NCBI GenBank assembly: GCA_013414765.1
Contig: CP058708.1
Location: 3,343,553-3,407,552, forward strand
DNA length: 64,000 nt
Source of the DNA: Candidatus Accumulibacter cognatus
Lineage (GTDB): Bacteria; Pseudomonadota; Gammaproteobacteria; Burkholderiales; Rhodocyclaceae
Reading direction: 5' to 3'
Shown here: piece after piece, positions 51,415-59,588 of the stretch
Layout: each line of letters begins with the position of its first letter
Position numbering within the stretch: the first letter of the stretch is position 1
The notes under the pieces: model-generated
Databases searched by the model: none
What the model was told of the DNA's origin: nothing
Seen by the model: the letters and a program-made list of their open reading frames with translations, nothing else
Made by a program: the position numbers and the translations under genes

Positions 51415-52640
51415 GATTTGTCTCCCCAGGAACCTTTGTTGGAGGCAGGCTTCACTGCTGCCGGGTCGTCCGATTGCAGATAGGTTGCTTCGCCGAAGCC
51501 CTTGATCGCCGTCTGCGTGGCCAAGGGGCCAAACAACTGCATGAGAAGAATCGTCGCCAGCAAGGCGCCCGTCAGTCGTGGCTCAAGCCCGGAGTAGAGC
51601 GTCTGCATGTTGGCAAGAAGAACCAAAGCAATGCTTGACATCGGCTGTAAACCAATTGACAGGTAGATTGAAGATGCGGTTCCCAAGCAGAGGCGATTGC
51701 GATTCAAGAGAACGCCTGCGAGTTGCCCGGCGAAGCGCGCGATGATCACCAGGACAGCGTCCGGCCAGCTCTCCACGACAACTCCAATGTCGAGCGCGGC
51801 ACCGGCCAGAACGAACGTGGCGACGAGAAAAATCCGGGCATCACTGGCAATCCGAATGGCAACGACCTGCTTGTTTCGATCCAGGGCGCGCGTCAGGTAG
51901 CCGAATAGCAACATGGGCAGAAACGCGGAAATGTCGAGGTGGATCGCGGTTCCAACGCCCAGGACGATGGTTCCCAGAATCAACAGGTGCTGGTGTTCGG
52001 AACGCCGTCCCAGGAGTTGAGCGCCGGTCAGGACGAGCGCAGTGCAGGCACCACCAAGCATCACGGCCCCACCGACTTCCTGCGTCGCCCTCCAGGCACC
52101 GGCAAGGCTGTAAATCGCCCCACCCTCGACCAGAAGCGGCATTGACCAGGTAGAGACAACCAAGGCAATGCATCCATCAATTGCCACCATGGTGAACAGC
52201 AAGCCGGTTTTTTCTCCTCTGGCGCCCACATCGCTGCAGGTCGCAATCGTGATCGCTGGCGAAGTGGCCAGACAAAGGGCTGTCGCAAACACTGCGGAGC
52301 TGGCGGAGAAGTCCATTGCCAGAAGCGCTAGTAGTACGGTGGCTCCGGTGGTCAGAGAGATCAATAACCCCGATTTCAGTCGGTTCCATCCTTCGCTGAC
52401 AGCCACCAGCGGAACTTGATAGCCCAATTCGAACAGAATCAGGCCCAATGCCAGATCGATGAAAAGCTGGTTGGACTCGACGTGATAAGGCGCTATCCAA
52501 GCCAGTCCGCTCTGGCCGACCAGCAATCCAAATACGACGTAGCCGGTGGTTCGTGGTAAGGCCAGCGCACGACGCGAAAACTCGCCCGCACCCAGGCCGC
52601 CAAGAAGCGCCATGCCGAAAATCTGGATCGAATTGAACAT
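51411..52640 (-). CDS. CPA2-family cation:proton antiporter, first gene of the operon
   Basis: 409 residues from ATG 52640; a longer frame adds 13 residues without family similarity. Marks: LALPRTTGYVVFGLLVGQSG, LALGLILFELGYQVPLVAVS, LATSPAITIATCSDVGARGE. No RCK domain. It is a second, divergent antiporter, not a recent duplicate of the one at 49.3 kb. Promoter expected in the 165-base gap to the divergent marR-like gene. Confidence 0.85.
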   Translation of the reverse strand: MFNSIQIFGMALLGGLGAGEFSRRALALPRTTGYVVFGLLVGQSGLAWIAPYHVESNQLFIDLALGLILFELGYQVPLVAVSEGWNRLKSGLLISLTTGATVLLALLAMDFSASSAVFATALCLATSPAITIATCSDVGARGEKTGLLFTMVAIDGCIALVVSTWSMPLLVEGGAIYSLAGAWRATQEVGGAVMLGGACTALVLTGAQLLGRRSEHQHLLILGTIVLGVGTAIHLDISAFLPMLLFGYLTRALDRNKQVVAIRIASDARIFLVATFVLAGAALDIGVVVESWPDAVLVIIARFAGQLAGVLLNRNRLCLGTASSIYLSIGLQPMSSIALVLLANMQTLYSGLEPRLTGALLATILLMQLFGPLATQTAIKGFGEATYLQSDDPAAVKPASNKGSWGDKS

Positions 52641-52761
52641 CGAGTCGCGGACCCTTATCGGTGCTCTGAGTGGCAACAAAAACGTGACCAGTGGCCCTGG
52701 CGCTATGCCGTCGCCAGAGGTGCAGGTACAAAAAATCCATCGAAATTACATTGATGGTGAA

Positions 52762-52767
52762 TATAAT
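52762..52767 (+). promoter_or_regulatory. candidate -10 box for the MarR-like gene
   Basis: TATAAT within an AT-rich patch 39 bases before ATG 52806. No good -35 hexamer is seen at standard spacing. The divergent antiporter operon starts 122 bases away, so the MarR protein could regulate both directions. Confidence 0.4.
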
Positions 52768-52805
52768 AGTCTTTCTATCTCGATGAGAGCAATGCCTCAA
52801 GCCCG

Positions 52806-53309
52806 ATGACACCTCTTTTGACGGTCGCCACACCGCCGGTCCACTTGGCGGTTCTACAACAATTCCGTGTAATCTACGGCACGATGCGCCAGTATTTCCG
52901 TGAGGTGGAAGATCGTTGTGGGCTTCCCGGTTCACAGATGTGGATTCTGCAGGAAGTGCATCGCTGCCCAGGGCTTGGCGTGACAGATCTCGCTGCACGC
53001 TTGGGGATACACCAGTCTACCTGTAGTCAACTGGTTGAAAAACTGGTCGTCCGAAGATGCCTGATCAAGACGCGCAAGCAGGAAGATCAGCGCCGGGTCG
53101 GTCTCCAGCTCGCACCCGACGGTTTGAAGGCCATCGCGGCGCTACCAGGGTCCGCAGAAGGCGTCCTTCCCGAAGCGCTTGCCGCCATGCCGGAAGTCGC
53201 CCTGCAAACATTGTATATCAATCTATTTGAGTTGATACGGCATCTGCCCGGTCGAGACGATGCCTTCGCCAGCATACCGCTGGCAGACATGCTGACGGAT
53301 CCGAAATGA
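52806..53309 (+). CDS. MarR family transcriptional regulator
   Basis: 167 residues with the winged helix core: GSQMWILQEVHRCPGLGVTD, LAARLGIHQSTCSQLVEKLV, wing RKQEDQRRVGLQLAPDG. The single Cys in QSTCSQL and other Cys could sense oxidants. Divergent from the antiporter/gamma-glutamyl operon and overlapping the OmpA-like lipoprotein gene by 4 bases, so it probably controls both. Confidence 0.88.
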   Translation: MTPLLTVATPPVHLAVLQQFRVIYGTMRQYFREVEDRCGLPGSQMWILQEVHRCPGLGVTDLAARLGIHQSTCSQLVEKLVVRRCLIKTRKQEDQRRVGLQLAPDGLKAIAALPGSAEGVLPEALAAMPEVALQTLYINLFELIRHLPGRDDAFASIPLADMLTDPK

Positions 53310-53842
53310 GGCCTGCTCGGATCGTGTCCAGGCTCTCCAGCCTGATACGGCTGTTCTATGGCGTAATGCTCATCGGATGCAGTACCGTGGCCATCTCACC
53401 CTCAGAGCCGATGCCGCAACAGTCGCTTGATGCTTCTTCAGCCCCAGATACCCCATTGGATGCGCCCTCAACCAAGGAAACGGATTCTGCAGACCTGGAG
53501 GAAGCTAACAGCATTTACTTCGCCAAGGGCGCAACCCGTATCGATACGGCGGGGCAGGACAAACTGCGGCATCATGCAGTGCGCTTGAAGGCTAATCCGG
53601 CGCAGGTGGTGACCTTGGCCGGTTACACGGACGACCTGGGCAGTGCCTCCTATAATCTGGCGATAGCGGAGCGGCGTATCGAAGCGGTCGCCAAGCTCCT
53701 TCGCACCTACGGCGTTCCCAAGAATCAGATTCATCCTTTGCGTCGCTATAGCGCCGGTCGAGGGGAAGCAATGCCAGCCTGTAGAACAACGGAATGCCGC
53801 CAGATCATGCGCCGGGTGGAAGTGATCTATGGTATTCGGTAA
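53306..53842 (+). CDS. OmpA-family lipoprotein
   Basis: 178 residues. N-terminal lipobox LIGCS (lipidated Cys about 25), an acidic Ser/Pro-rich linker, and a C-terminal OmpA peptidoglycan-binding domain: IYFAKGATRIDTAGQDKLRH, TLAGYTDDLGSASYNLAIAE, RRIEAVAKLL, YSAGRGEAMP. It anchors the outer membrane to peptidoglycan. Co-transcribed with the MarR gene. Confidence 0.88.
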   Translation: MRPARIVSRLSSLIRLFYGVMLIGCSTVAISPSEPMPQQSLDASSAPDTPLDAPSTKETDSADLEEANSIYFAKGATRIDTAGQDKLRHHAVRLKANPAQVVTLAGYTDDLGSASYNLAIAERRIEAVAKLLRTYGVPKNQIHPLRRYSAGRGEAMPACRTTECRQIMRRVEVIYGIR

Positions 53843-54024
53843 AGCGGTTCGAGTCGTGTTCGGCAAGGAAGGGAAATTTAGGGATCTGGATTCCCGGAAA
53901 CCGCCTTGGTTGTAGAAGAAACCGTACTCCAGCAAACGCAGCTCCCACCTGTTCAACACGATACGGCGGGTGCCTGGAGTCGGTCGGCATGGTTGCCGCG
54001 GCATTGCCGTGCCCGTAACCCGAA
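53843..54024. other. decayed DNA after the OmpA gene
   Basis: No gene. The minus strand briefly reads RRIVLNRWELRLLEYGFFYN, unrecognised. A short piece (gtcggtcggcatggttg, 53979-53995) is shared with the Uma2 fragments at 42.54 and 60.44 kb. Confidence 0.4.
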
Positions 54025-54146
54025 CTACGCAAGCCTGTTCCGCAGCCGCCCCCCCTTGACCAGCGCATCATTCGCCGGAATCACCGCCAGGGTGAGGACG
54101 GTCGACGAAATCATCCCCCGACCATCGGCGCGGCGATACGGCTCAT
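54025..54146 (-). pseudogene. RND efflux permease C-terminal fragment
   Basis: With one lost base: MSRIAAPMVG, GMISSTVLTLAVIPANDALV, KGGRLRNRLA-stop. Same gene end as the fragments at 46.45 and 42.7 kb. From here to 54345 the sequence closely matches 42.7-42.9 kb. Confidence 0.6.
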
Positions 54147-54321
54147 CCCCTGCTGACGAAGTTCGGAAGTCGCGCTGAACATGCGCGAAGGTTCAATTTC
54201 GAGCTCCGCGCCATCTGCGCCGACATTCAGAAGATCGAAGCGACTTGTGGCCATACGGTCGTCAGTCTCCCGCCGCGGATGTTGGACGTCGCCATTGACC
54301 CGTTGGAGCCATCCGATCGAG

Positions 54322-54353
54322 GGCTACGGCACCCTATTCGAGCCTGGCCCCTT
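54322..54353. repeat. junction repeat, copy 2
   Basis: ggctacggcaccctattcgagcctggccccttt-type copy, joining the RND/unknown module to a PIN-domain fragment. Confidence 0.6.
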
Positions 54354-54530
54354 TAACTCAATGAATACCTGCCCGTATCGCATGTCCTCGGAGTAAAGGA
54401 TTTCGCAGCCTGCTGCCAGCGCCGCCGCGACGATGAGCGAATCCCAGTGGCCGGCGCGATCGGGCTGCGAATGCTCCGGCGGTAGACGTTCCACGATGCT
54501 GTCACCAACGTAATGCCGTGCTATTCTTAC
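54353..54530 (-). pseudogene. PIN-domain toxin C-terminal fragment
   Basis: Reads RIARHYVGDSIVERLPPEHS, then WDSLIVAAALAAGCEILYSE and DMRYGQVFIELKG. This is the last third of a VapC-type PIN domain with two of its acidic residues (WD, SED). The N-terminal part is missing, replaced by the vapB upstream region. A near-identical copy is at 61.0-61.18 kb. Confidence 0.65.
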
Positions 54531-54556
54531 TTCTTACAGCAAGAAGGGGGAAAACT

Positions 54557-54784
54557 ATGCGCATCACCAGCAAAGGTCAGGTGACCATTCCTGTTGAAAT
54601 TCGCAAACAGGCCGGCCTTATGCCGAATACGGAGGTGGAGTTCGAGTTCAAGGACGGTGTTGTCCGGCTCATGCCCAAGGGAGGAACACGCGGCCAGCAA
54701 CTCGTTGAGCGCCTGCGTGGCGCTTTCAAGGGCTGCGGCATGACCACCGATGAAATCATGCGCGAAACCCGGGGTGAGGACTGA
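54557..54784 (+). CDS. vapB: AbrB/MazE-type antitoxin (VapB)
   Basis: 75 residues from ATG 54557 with AGAAGGGGG upstream. The swapped-hairpin AbrB fold is clear: MRITSKGQVTIPVEIRKQAG, VEFEFKDGVVRLMPKGG. The C-terminal tail (GCGMTTDEIMRETRGED) would bind the toxin. Its stop overlaps the toxin start by one base. A second copy at 62730-62957 encodes the same protein. Confidence 0.9.
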   Translation: MRITSKGQVTIPVEIRKQAGLMPNTEVEFEFKDGVVRLMPKGGTRGQQLVERLRGAFKGCGMTTDEIMRETRGED

Positions 54785-55200
54785 TGCGAAGTTATCTCAT
54801 CGACACCAACGTCATCATCGATGCGGCGGACCCGGACTCCCCATGGTACGCCTGGTCGGCTGCCCAGCTCATCTCCGCCTCGAACGATGGCGCGGTGTTC
54901 ATCAACCCCATCATCTACGCGGAGTTGGCCGGCTATGCCGATTCGGAGTCGCAGATCGCCTCGATCCTCTCCGATATGCTGCTGGAGCGCGCCGACCTTC
55001 CCTGGGAGGCGGCATTCCGCGCTGGGCGAGCTTTTGTCGCCTACCGCCGTGCAGGCGGGACCAAAACCGCCCCGATGCCTGACTTTTACATTGGCGCCCA
55101 CGCCCAGGTTGCCGGGCTGACCTTGCTCACCCGGGATGCCCGCCGTTATCGCAGCTACTTTCCCGAGCTACGCTTGATCGCCCCCGACTCGATGCCGTAG
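54784..55200 (+). CDS. vapC: PIN-domain ribonuclease toxin (VapC), intact
   Basis: 138 residues. Acidic catalytic set: Asp7 (LIDTNVIIDA), Glu47 (IYAELAG), Asp100 (PMPDFYIGAHA), Asp118 (LLTRDARRY). It cleaves specific RNAs when released from VapB. Coupled to vapB by TGATG. The paralogous copy at 62957 is truncated after 43 residues, so this is the only complete toxin of the pair in the window. Confidence 0.9.
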   Translation: MRSYLIDTNVIIDAADPDSPWYAWSAAQLISASNDGAVFINPIIYAELAGYADSESQIASILSDMLLERADLPWEAAFRAGRAFVAYRRAGGTKTAPMPDFYIGAHAQVAGLTLLTRDARRYRSYFPELRLIAPDSMP

Positions 55201-55320
55201 TGGAAATCAAAGGGGCAGGCGTGTTTTGTCTGCTGATCCCCCTGGCGCCGAAAGACAACAAGAGGCCCACTTCTTTACCTGATTTTCGCTGGATAAAGCG
55301 AGCGTGGCCCCTTATTTCTT

Positions 55321-55351
55321 GCTACGGCACACTATTTGAGCCTGGCCCCTT
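55321..55351. repeat. junction repeat, copy 3
   Basis: gctacggcacactatttgagcctggccccttg-type copy between vapC and the RAYT 3' region. 55201-55320 shows no gene. Confidence 0.6.
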
Positions 55352-55560
55352 GAACCTCGCGGATTGCCGATCCGGCGCCTTCTGCACGAGACGCCGCTGG
55401 CGAGTCCGCCGCAGCGGGATCGATTCGTCGACCTGGCGCTGCGCCTTGGCATACACCTGATCTAAAGCCGGCGTCGGCTGGCGATCGCCTGTGGGCGGTT
55501 CGGCGGGACGACGGTTTGACGTTGTCCGTGCGAACACCAACGGAGAAGCTCGGTCGAGCC

Positions 55561-55749
55561 CTACCCGGTCACTCTTTGTTGCAGTTCGTACTTGCGCACG
55601 GCGCGGCTGACGGTCATGTAGTGCACCGCGTAATGTCGGCCGATTTCCGCCATCGTATAGGCACCGGACTGGTAGGCCCGAGCCATGGCGAGATCTCGCT
55701 CGGGGTAGCGCATCGCGTACTCATCGAGCGGTAAAGCCACTGCGCGCCT
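55561..55749 (-). pseudogene. RAYT (REP-associated tyrosine transposase), C-terminal part cut off by IS
   Basis: 62 codons: LPLDEYAMRYPERDLAMARA, YQSGAYTMAEIGRHYAVHYM, TVSRAVRKYELQQRVTG-stop, the C-terminal helix-turn-helix domain of Y1 REP-associated transposases. It joins in frame with the N-terminal part at 57484-58149 when the IS and one copy of its 5-bp duplication are removed. Confidence 0.82.
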
Positions 55750-55754
55750 ATGAG

Positions 55755-57483
55755 CCTATTTTCCTCAGTTGAAAGAGCAAGAATTGCTGCAAACTGAGTG
55801 CTGGTGAGGGTTTCTGGCGAACCGGGAGGGTCACCCAATGGGTGAGTTGGATTTCGAGCGAAAAGAGCTGGTCAAGGCGGTGGATGGTGCCTTGCAAGAG
55901 ATCGAGCAGACGGCGCTGGAGATGCGTGTGGCGACGCTTGGTGGGCGATTCCACGTTCGCTGGGACGAAGGGGGAAGTGCCACGGCCCTGGGGCAATTGC
56001 CGTTCTTTGCCGAATTCCTCGAAGTCTCGGGCCTATTCGCCCGTTGGCTGGGGGGGTGTCCGATGGCATACAGCAGCCCCAACGCACCCGAGGCGGTCGA
56101 CGTTCTCGGCACGTGGATGTTGTCGATACTGGATGGTCAGCGGCGCTATGCGCATGTGAGCGGGCTACGCGGCGACGAGGTCGCGCCGCAGATTCTCGGC
56201 ATGAACAAGATCATCAGCGATGAAAGTCTGCGCCGCGCCCTGGCGCATCTGGCGCCGAACCAAGCCAAGCCGTACAGCGCCGAAGAGCGTGCTGCCCGGG
56301 CGGCGCAGCTGGCAAAGAGTACGGCATGGATGGACACGGCGCTTTCGGAGAGCAGCCGCGAAGCGCTCCGTAAGCCCTGGATTCTCGACGTCGATACCAC
56401 CATCAAATTGCTCTACGGCCACCAGGCGGGCGCCGAGGTCGGATACAACCCCACGAAACCGGGACGCCCCAGTCATACCCTGCACACCTACTGGATCGGC
56501 AATCTGCGTCTGGTGCTTGATGTGGAAGTGCAAGGCGGCAAAGCCATTGCCGGGAAATATAGCCAGCCCCGGCTACGCCTGCTGCTCGAACGGCTCGCTG
56601 TTGAGGAACGTCCCGTCCTGGTGCGCGGCGACATCGCCTTCGGCAATGAAGGCATGATGGCCGCGATGGAAGAGATCGGGCAGCGCTATCTCTTCAAGCT
56701 CAAGCAAACGGCTGGGGTCAAGCGCCTGATCGAGCGGCTCTGGCGGCGCAGCGACTGGCAGGGTGTCGGCCAGGGTTTTGACGCGGTGGAAGCCGAACTC
56801 CAATTGGCGGGCTGGACTCGCGCGCGGCGGGTTGTGGTGCTACGGCGACGCGTCAAGTCCAGCCTGGTCGCCGAAGCGAGCAACGAGAGCACCCAGCCCG
56901 AGTTGCAGTTCCTCGACCATTCGGAGAGGGCCAAACTTTGGGAATACGCCGTCCTGGTCACGAACGCGGACTACTCGACAGAAGCCATGGGCCAACTCTA
57001 CCGGGATCGGGCCGATTGTGAAAATGGCTTCGACGAACTGAAGAATCAATGGGGCTGGGGCGGCTACACCACGCAGGACCTGGAGCGCTGCAACCTCTCG
57101 GCGCGAGCGGTGGCGCTGATCTACAACTGGTGGAGTTGGTATGTTCGCCTGGCGCATCCGAAGACACGCCTGGAAGCGATCACCAGTCGCCCGATGTTGC
57201 TCGCCGGGGTGGGCCGCCTGACCGAGCACGCCGGCCAGTCCCGCTTGCTGCTCACGCTCTCCCATGCGGCGGGGGACCAAATCAAGGCGATGATCGTCAA
57301 TGTCCGCAAGGGTCTTGACCATGTTCTGGCAAGTGCGCCTCAGTTGCCGAAAGCTGGCCGCTGGCCGGCGCTTGTCCGCTACATCGCCGACAAAATCATC
57401 AACGCTAGACCGAAAGCATCTCCTCCTACGCCGGTGGCTCCCCCAAGTCTCACACTTGCAGCGGGTTAACAGAGGAATTTAGG
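55755..57483. mobile_element. IS1380-like insertion sequence with 5-bp target duplication
   Basis: Ends CCTATTTTCCTCAGTTGAA (left) and CCTAAATTCCTCTGTTAAC (right, complement) form imperfect terminal repeats. ATGAG is duplicated at 55750-55754 and 57484-57488. One transposase gene is inside. It interrupts a RAYT gene. The left part recurs at 63403-64000 with the same flank. Confidence 0.88.
55838..57469 (+). CDS. IS1380-like DDE transposase
   Basis: 543 residues. Marks: WILDVDTTIKLLYGHQAGAE then VGYNPTKPGRPSHTLHTYWI (first Asp region and the YNP.K.GRPSH motif), RGDIAFGNEGMMAAMEEIG (second Asp), and YRDRADCENGFDELKNQWGW (Glu). The family could also be written IS4-like group IS1380. Full length, so potentially active. 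Confidence 0.85.
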   Translation: MGELDFERKELVKAVDGALQEIEQTALEMRVATLGGRFHVRWDEGGSATALGQLPFFAEFLEVSGLFARWLGGCPMAYSSPNAPEAVDVLGTWMLSILDGQRRYAHVSGLRGDEVAPQILGMNKIISDESLRRALAHLAPNQAKPYSAEERAARAAQLAKSTAWMDTALSESSREALRKPWILDVDTTIKLLYGHQAGAEVGYNPTKPGRPSHTLHTYWIGNLRLVLDVEVQGGKAIAGKYSQPRLRLLLERLAVEERPVLVRGDIAFGNEGMMAAMEEIGQRYLFKLKQTAGVKRLIERLWRRSDWQGVGQGFDAVEAELQLAGWTRARRVVVLRRRVKSSLVAEASNESTQPELQFLDHSERAKLWEYAVLVTNADYSTEAMGQLYRDRADCENGFDELKNQWGWGGYTTQDLERCNLSARAVALIYNWWSWYVRLAHPKTRLEAITSRPMLLAGVGRLTEHAGQSRLLLTLSHAAGDQIKAMIVNVRKGLDHVLASAPQLPKAGRWPALVRYIADKIINARPKASPPTPVAPPSLTLAAG

Positions 57484-58149
57484 ATGAGCCTTCGAGACCT
57501 CGCGCAATGGCTCCGGAATGCCTTTCTGGCAATGCCGTTCCACGAAAGCGCGATCGCCCAGCACCCACTGCTGGCGGGCTTCCAGAACGGGACTCGGCAA
57601 ACCTCTGCCAGCCAGCAGAAACCCCACATAAGCGCGGCGAGCTCCGTCGCGCTCCGGGGCAAACTGCCGTAGCAGCCAGTCCACATCCAGCCATGGTGGC
57701 GGAGCTTCCCGGCCGACAACGAACGGAAAGCTGCTCCAGGGCCAATCATCGAGCGAATCGACCATCCGGGCGCGCAGCGGATTCAGGACCACATAACGAG
57801 TCAGCTCCAGCAGGTAGACTTCCTTCTGCACCAGGATCGCCTGGTAGCGCCCCTGAAAGAGGTGCCCAACCAGGCCGTGGCGGCGGTTGAAGCGCTGCGT
57901 GTAGAGGCCGTTCAAATGCCGCATCCCGAGCGACAAATTGCCATCCGGCGTCTCCAGCAGCAGGTGATAGTGATTGGTCATCTGACAGAAGGCGTGCACG
58001 ACCCAGTTGAAGCGAGCGCAAACAACGCCCAGCACATCCAGCCAGTCGATGCGGTCCGCATCGTTCAGGAAAACCGCTTCCCTTCGATCCCCGCGCGACG
58101 TGACATGATAAACGCCCCCAGAGAATTCGAGCCTGAGCGGTCTAGCCAT
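57484..58149 (-). pseudogene. RAYT (REP-associated tyrosine transposase), N-terminal catalytic part
   Basis: 222 codons from ATG 58149: MARPLRLEFSGGVYHVTSRG, HAFCQMTNHYHLLLETPDGN (HUH-like NHYHLL motif), LVGHLFQGRYQAILVQKEVY (catalytic Tyr region), LELTRYVVLNPLRARMV. The natural frame is interrupted after REVSKAH by the IS; a read-through frame stops at 57466. Original protein length would be 284 residues. Such enzymes mobilise REP palindromes. Confidence 0.88.
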
Positions 58150-58196
58150 ACGCCAAGCGTAGCATCTATTCGTCTTGTGTTGTAATGTTAGACCTG

Positions 58197-58480
58197 ACCC
58201 CGGCCTTGGATGTGACCCCGGCCTTGGATGTGGCCCCGGCCTTGCGGCCTGACCCCGGCCTTGCGGCCTGACCCCGGCCTTGCGGCCTGACCCCGGCCTT
58301 GCGGCCTGACCCCGGCCTTGCGGCCTGACCCCGGCCTTGCGGCCTGACCCCGGCCTTGCGGCCTGACCCCGGCCTTGCGGCCTGACCCCGGCCTTGCGGC
58401 CTGACCCCGGCCTTGCGGCCTGACCCCGGCCTTGCGGCCTGACCCCGGCCTTGTTTGTGACCCCGGCCTTGTTTCAGCCG
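58197..58480. repeat. tandem repeat array, 19-bp unit
   Basis: Fifteen ccccggccttg cores. Eleven consecutive units (58233-58441) share a 19-bp period, accccggccttgcggcctg; the two at the left and the two at the right are 18-bp variants with ggatgtg or tttgtg. No spacers, so not CRISPR. It lies between the RAYT start and a PEP-CTERM gene. Confidence 0.92.
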
Positions 58481-58528
58481 CCCAAATGGCCGGGCATTAC
58501 TTGACACGGTGTCGGAAAATTTTACATT

Positions 58529-58558
58529 GCGTGGCGTGGCGTGGCGTGGCGTGGCGTG
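58529..58558. repeat. GCGTG pentanucleotide tandem repeat
   Basis: Six perfect gcgtg copies, ending 88 bases before the chosen start of the PEP-CTERM gene. The position suits length-dependent (phase-variable) promoter or leader effects. Confidence 0.8.
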
Positions 58559-58645
58559 CAACTCATTGGTTTAATGTATTGTAAAATTTCAAGGCATAAT
58601 TCTTGCTTTCGTGTGATGGTCAATACCCAACCAAGGAGCCATGAC

Positions 58646-59485
58646 ATGTTCAGCCAAACGTCTCGCCTTACGTCGCGCGCCCGATTCCTGAGTGGGCGGT
58701 GCTATACCATTGATTTGACCGTCGCTGCCTCGGCGATCGCAGCGGCGTTTGTCGCCGCTCCGGCCGCCGCCACAGTTTTGTTTCAGGAAGATTTTGAGGC
58801 ATATGCTGTCGGCAGCAACCTGACCGGTCAGGGCGGCTGGGTGCCCGATTATGTGAATAGCGCGCTGAGTGTTGGCAACGGTTCGTTTCTGCCGACTAAG
58901 GTCTTGAACGGGCTGGCAGCCTCCAACAACGGTATGCTTAATTTCTCGGCCCGTCCTCTGGGGTTTGCCCTCGACCCGAACCGCATCACGACTCTTGCCG
59001 TTGATGCCTACGCAAGTTCCGGGGCCCGTGTCCACGACACGGTGATTGGGTTCGGCAATGCGAGTATTCAGACCTTCACAGCAAGTGGGGTTTTCTGGAC
59101 AGCCAACTTGATCTCCAGTGGTCGCTGGGACTTTAACGCAGTTCCGCTTACCGGCCATGCTGGCGACAGCTTCATTGTGGTGGGCGGCTACGGCACCCCA
59201 GTGAAGATGAGCATCGTTGTCGATGGCGTGGCCAACGAGGTCTACGGTATCTATGATTTCGGCGGTGGCCCTCTGCAAACACCGCATTATGCCATCACTG
59301 ACGTCCAGATCGCCACACTCAATGAAGTGGGTGTAGTCTTCGATTTCCGCTCGGGAACAAGGGGTGCCGAGTTGGACAACCTGCGGGTGTTCGACAACAT
59401 CTCCACCGCAGTGCCTGAGCCTGGCACCGCGGTGCTCGTCTCCGCTTCCCTCGGCTTGCTCGGCTTCGCTAGACGTCGCCGTTAG
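58646..59485 (+). CDS. PEP-CTERM sorting domain-containing protein
   Basis: 279 residues from ATG 58646 (AAGGAG 7 bases upstream; ATG 58641 is out of frame). Signal-like segment (VAASAIAAAFVAAPAAATVL), a beta-sandwich exported domain with VLFQEDFEAYAVGSNLTGQG, and the tail AVPEPGTAVLVSASLGLLGF with RRRR. Exosortase substrate, probably surface or matrix associated. Upstream tandem repeats may influence its expression. Confidence 0.88.
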   Translation: MFSQTSRLTSRARFLSGRCYTIDLTVAASAIAAAFVAAPAAATVLFQEDFEAYAVGSNLTGQGGWVPDYVNSALSVGNGSFLPTKVLNGLAASNNGMLNFSARPLGFALDPNRITTLAVDAYASSGARVHDTVIGFGNASIQTFTASGVFWTANLISSGRWDFNAVPLTGHAGDSFIVVGGYGTPVKMSIVVDGVANEVYGIYDFGGGPLQTPHYAITDVQIATLNEVGVVFDFRSGTRGAELDNLRVFDNISTAVPEPGTAVLVSASLGLLGFARRRR

Positions 59486-59494
59486 GAGCCGGCC

Positions 59495-59574
59495 GTAGGA
59501 TGTGCTGACCGAAGGGAAGTGCATCTCGGTCACGATTGATGCATTGATGCGCTTCGTACCTCAGCACATCCTAC
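59495..59574. repeat. REP-like hairpin after the PEP-CTERM gene
   Basis: GTAGGATGTGCTGA (59495-59508) pairs perfectly with TCAGCACATCCTAC (59561-59574). The inner sequence (gaccgaagggaagtgcatc) resembles the short stem of RAYT-associated GTAGGATGNGCTGA repeats. It could also end transcription of the PEP-CTERM gene. Confidence 0.7.
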
Positions 59575-59588
59575 AGGCTACAACAAAA

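Noticed and set aside
58197-58480. CRISPR array
   Set aside because: Units are contiguous 19-mers without spacers and no cas gene is in the window.
58166-58561. 131-codon Arg/Gly/Gln repeat protein on the minus strand
   Set aside because: It is only the translation of the 19-bp tandem repeat; no ribosome site or non-repeat domain.
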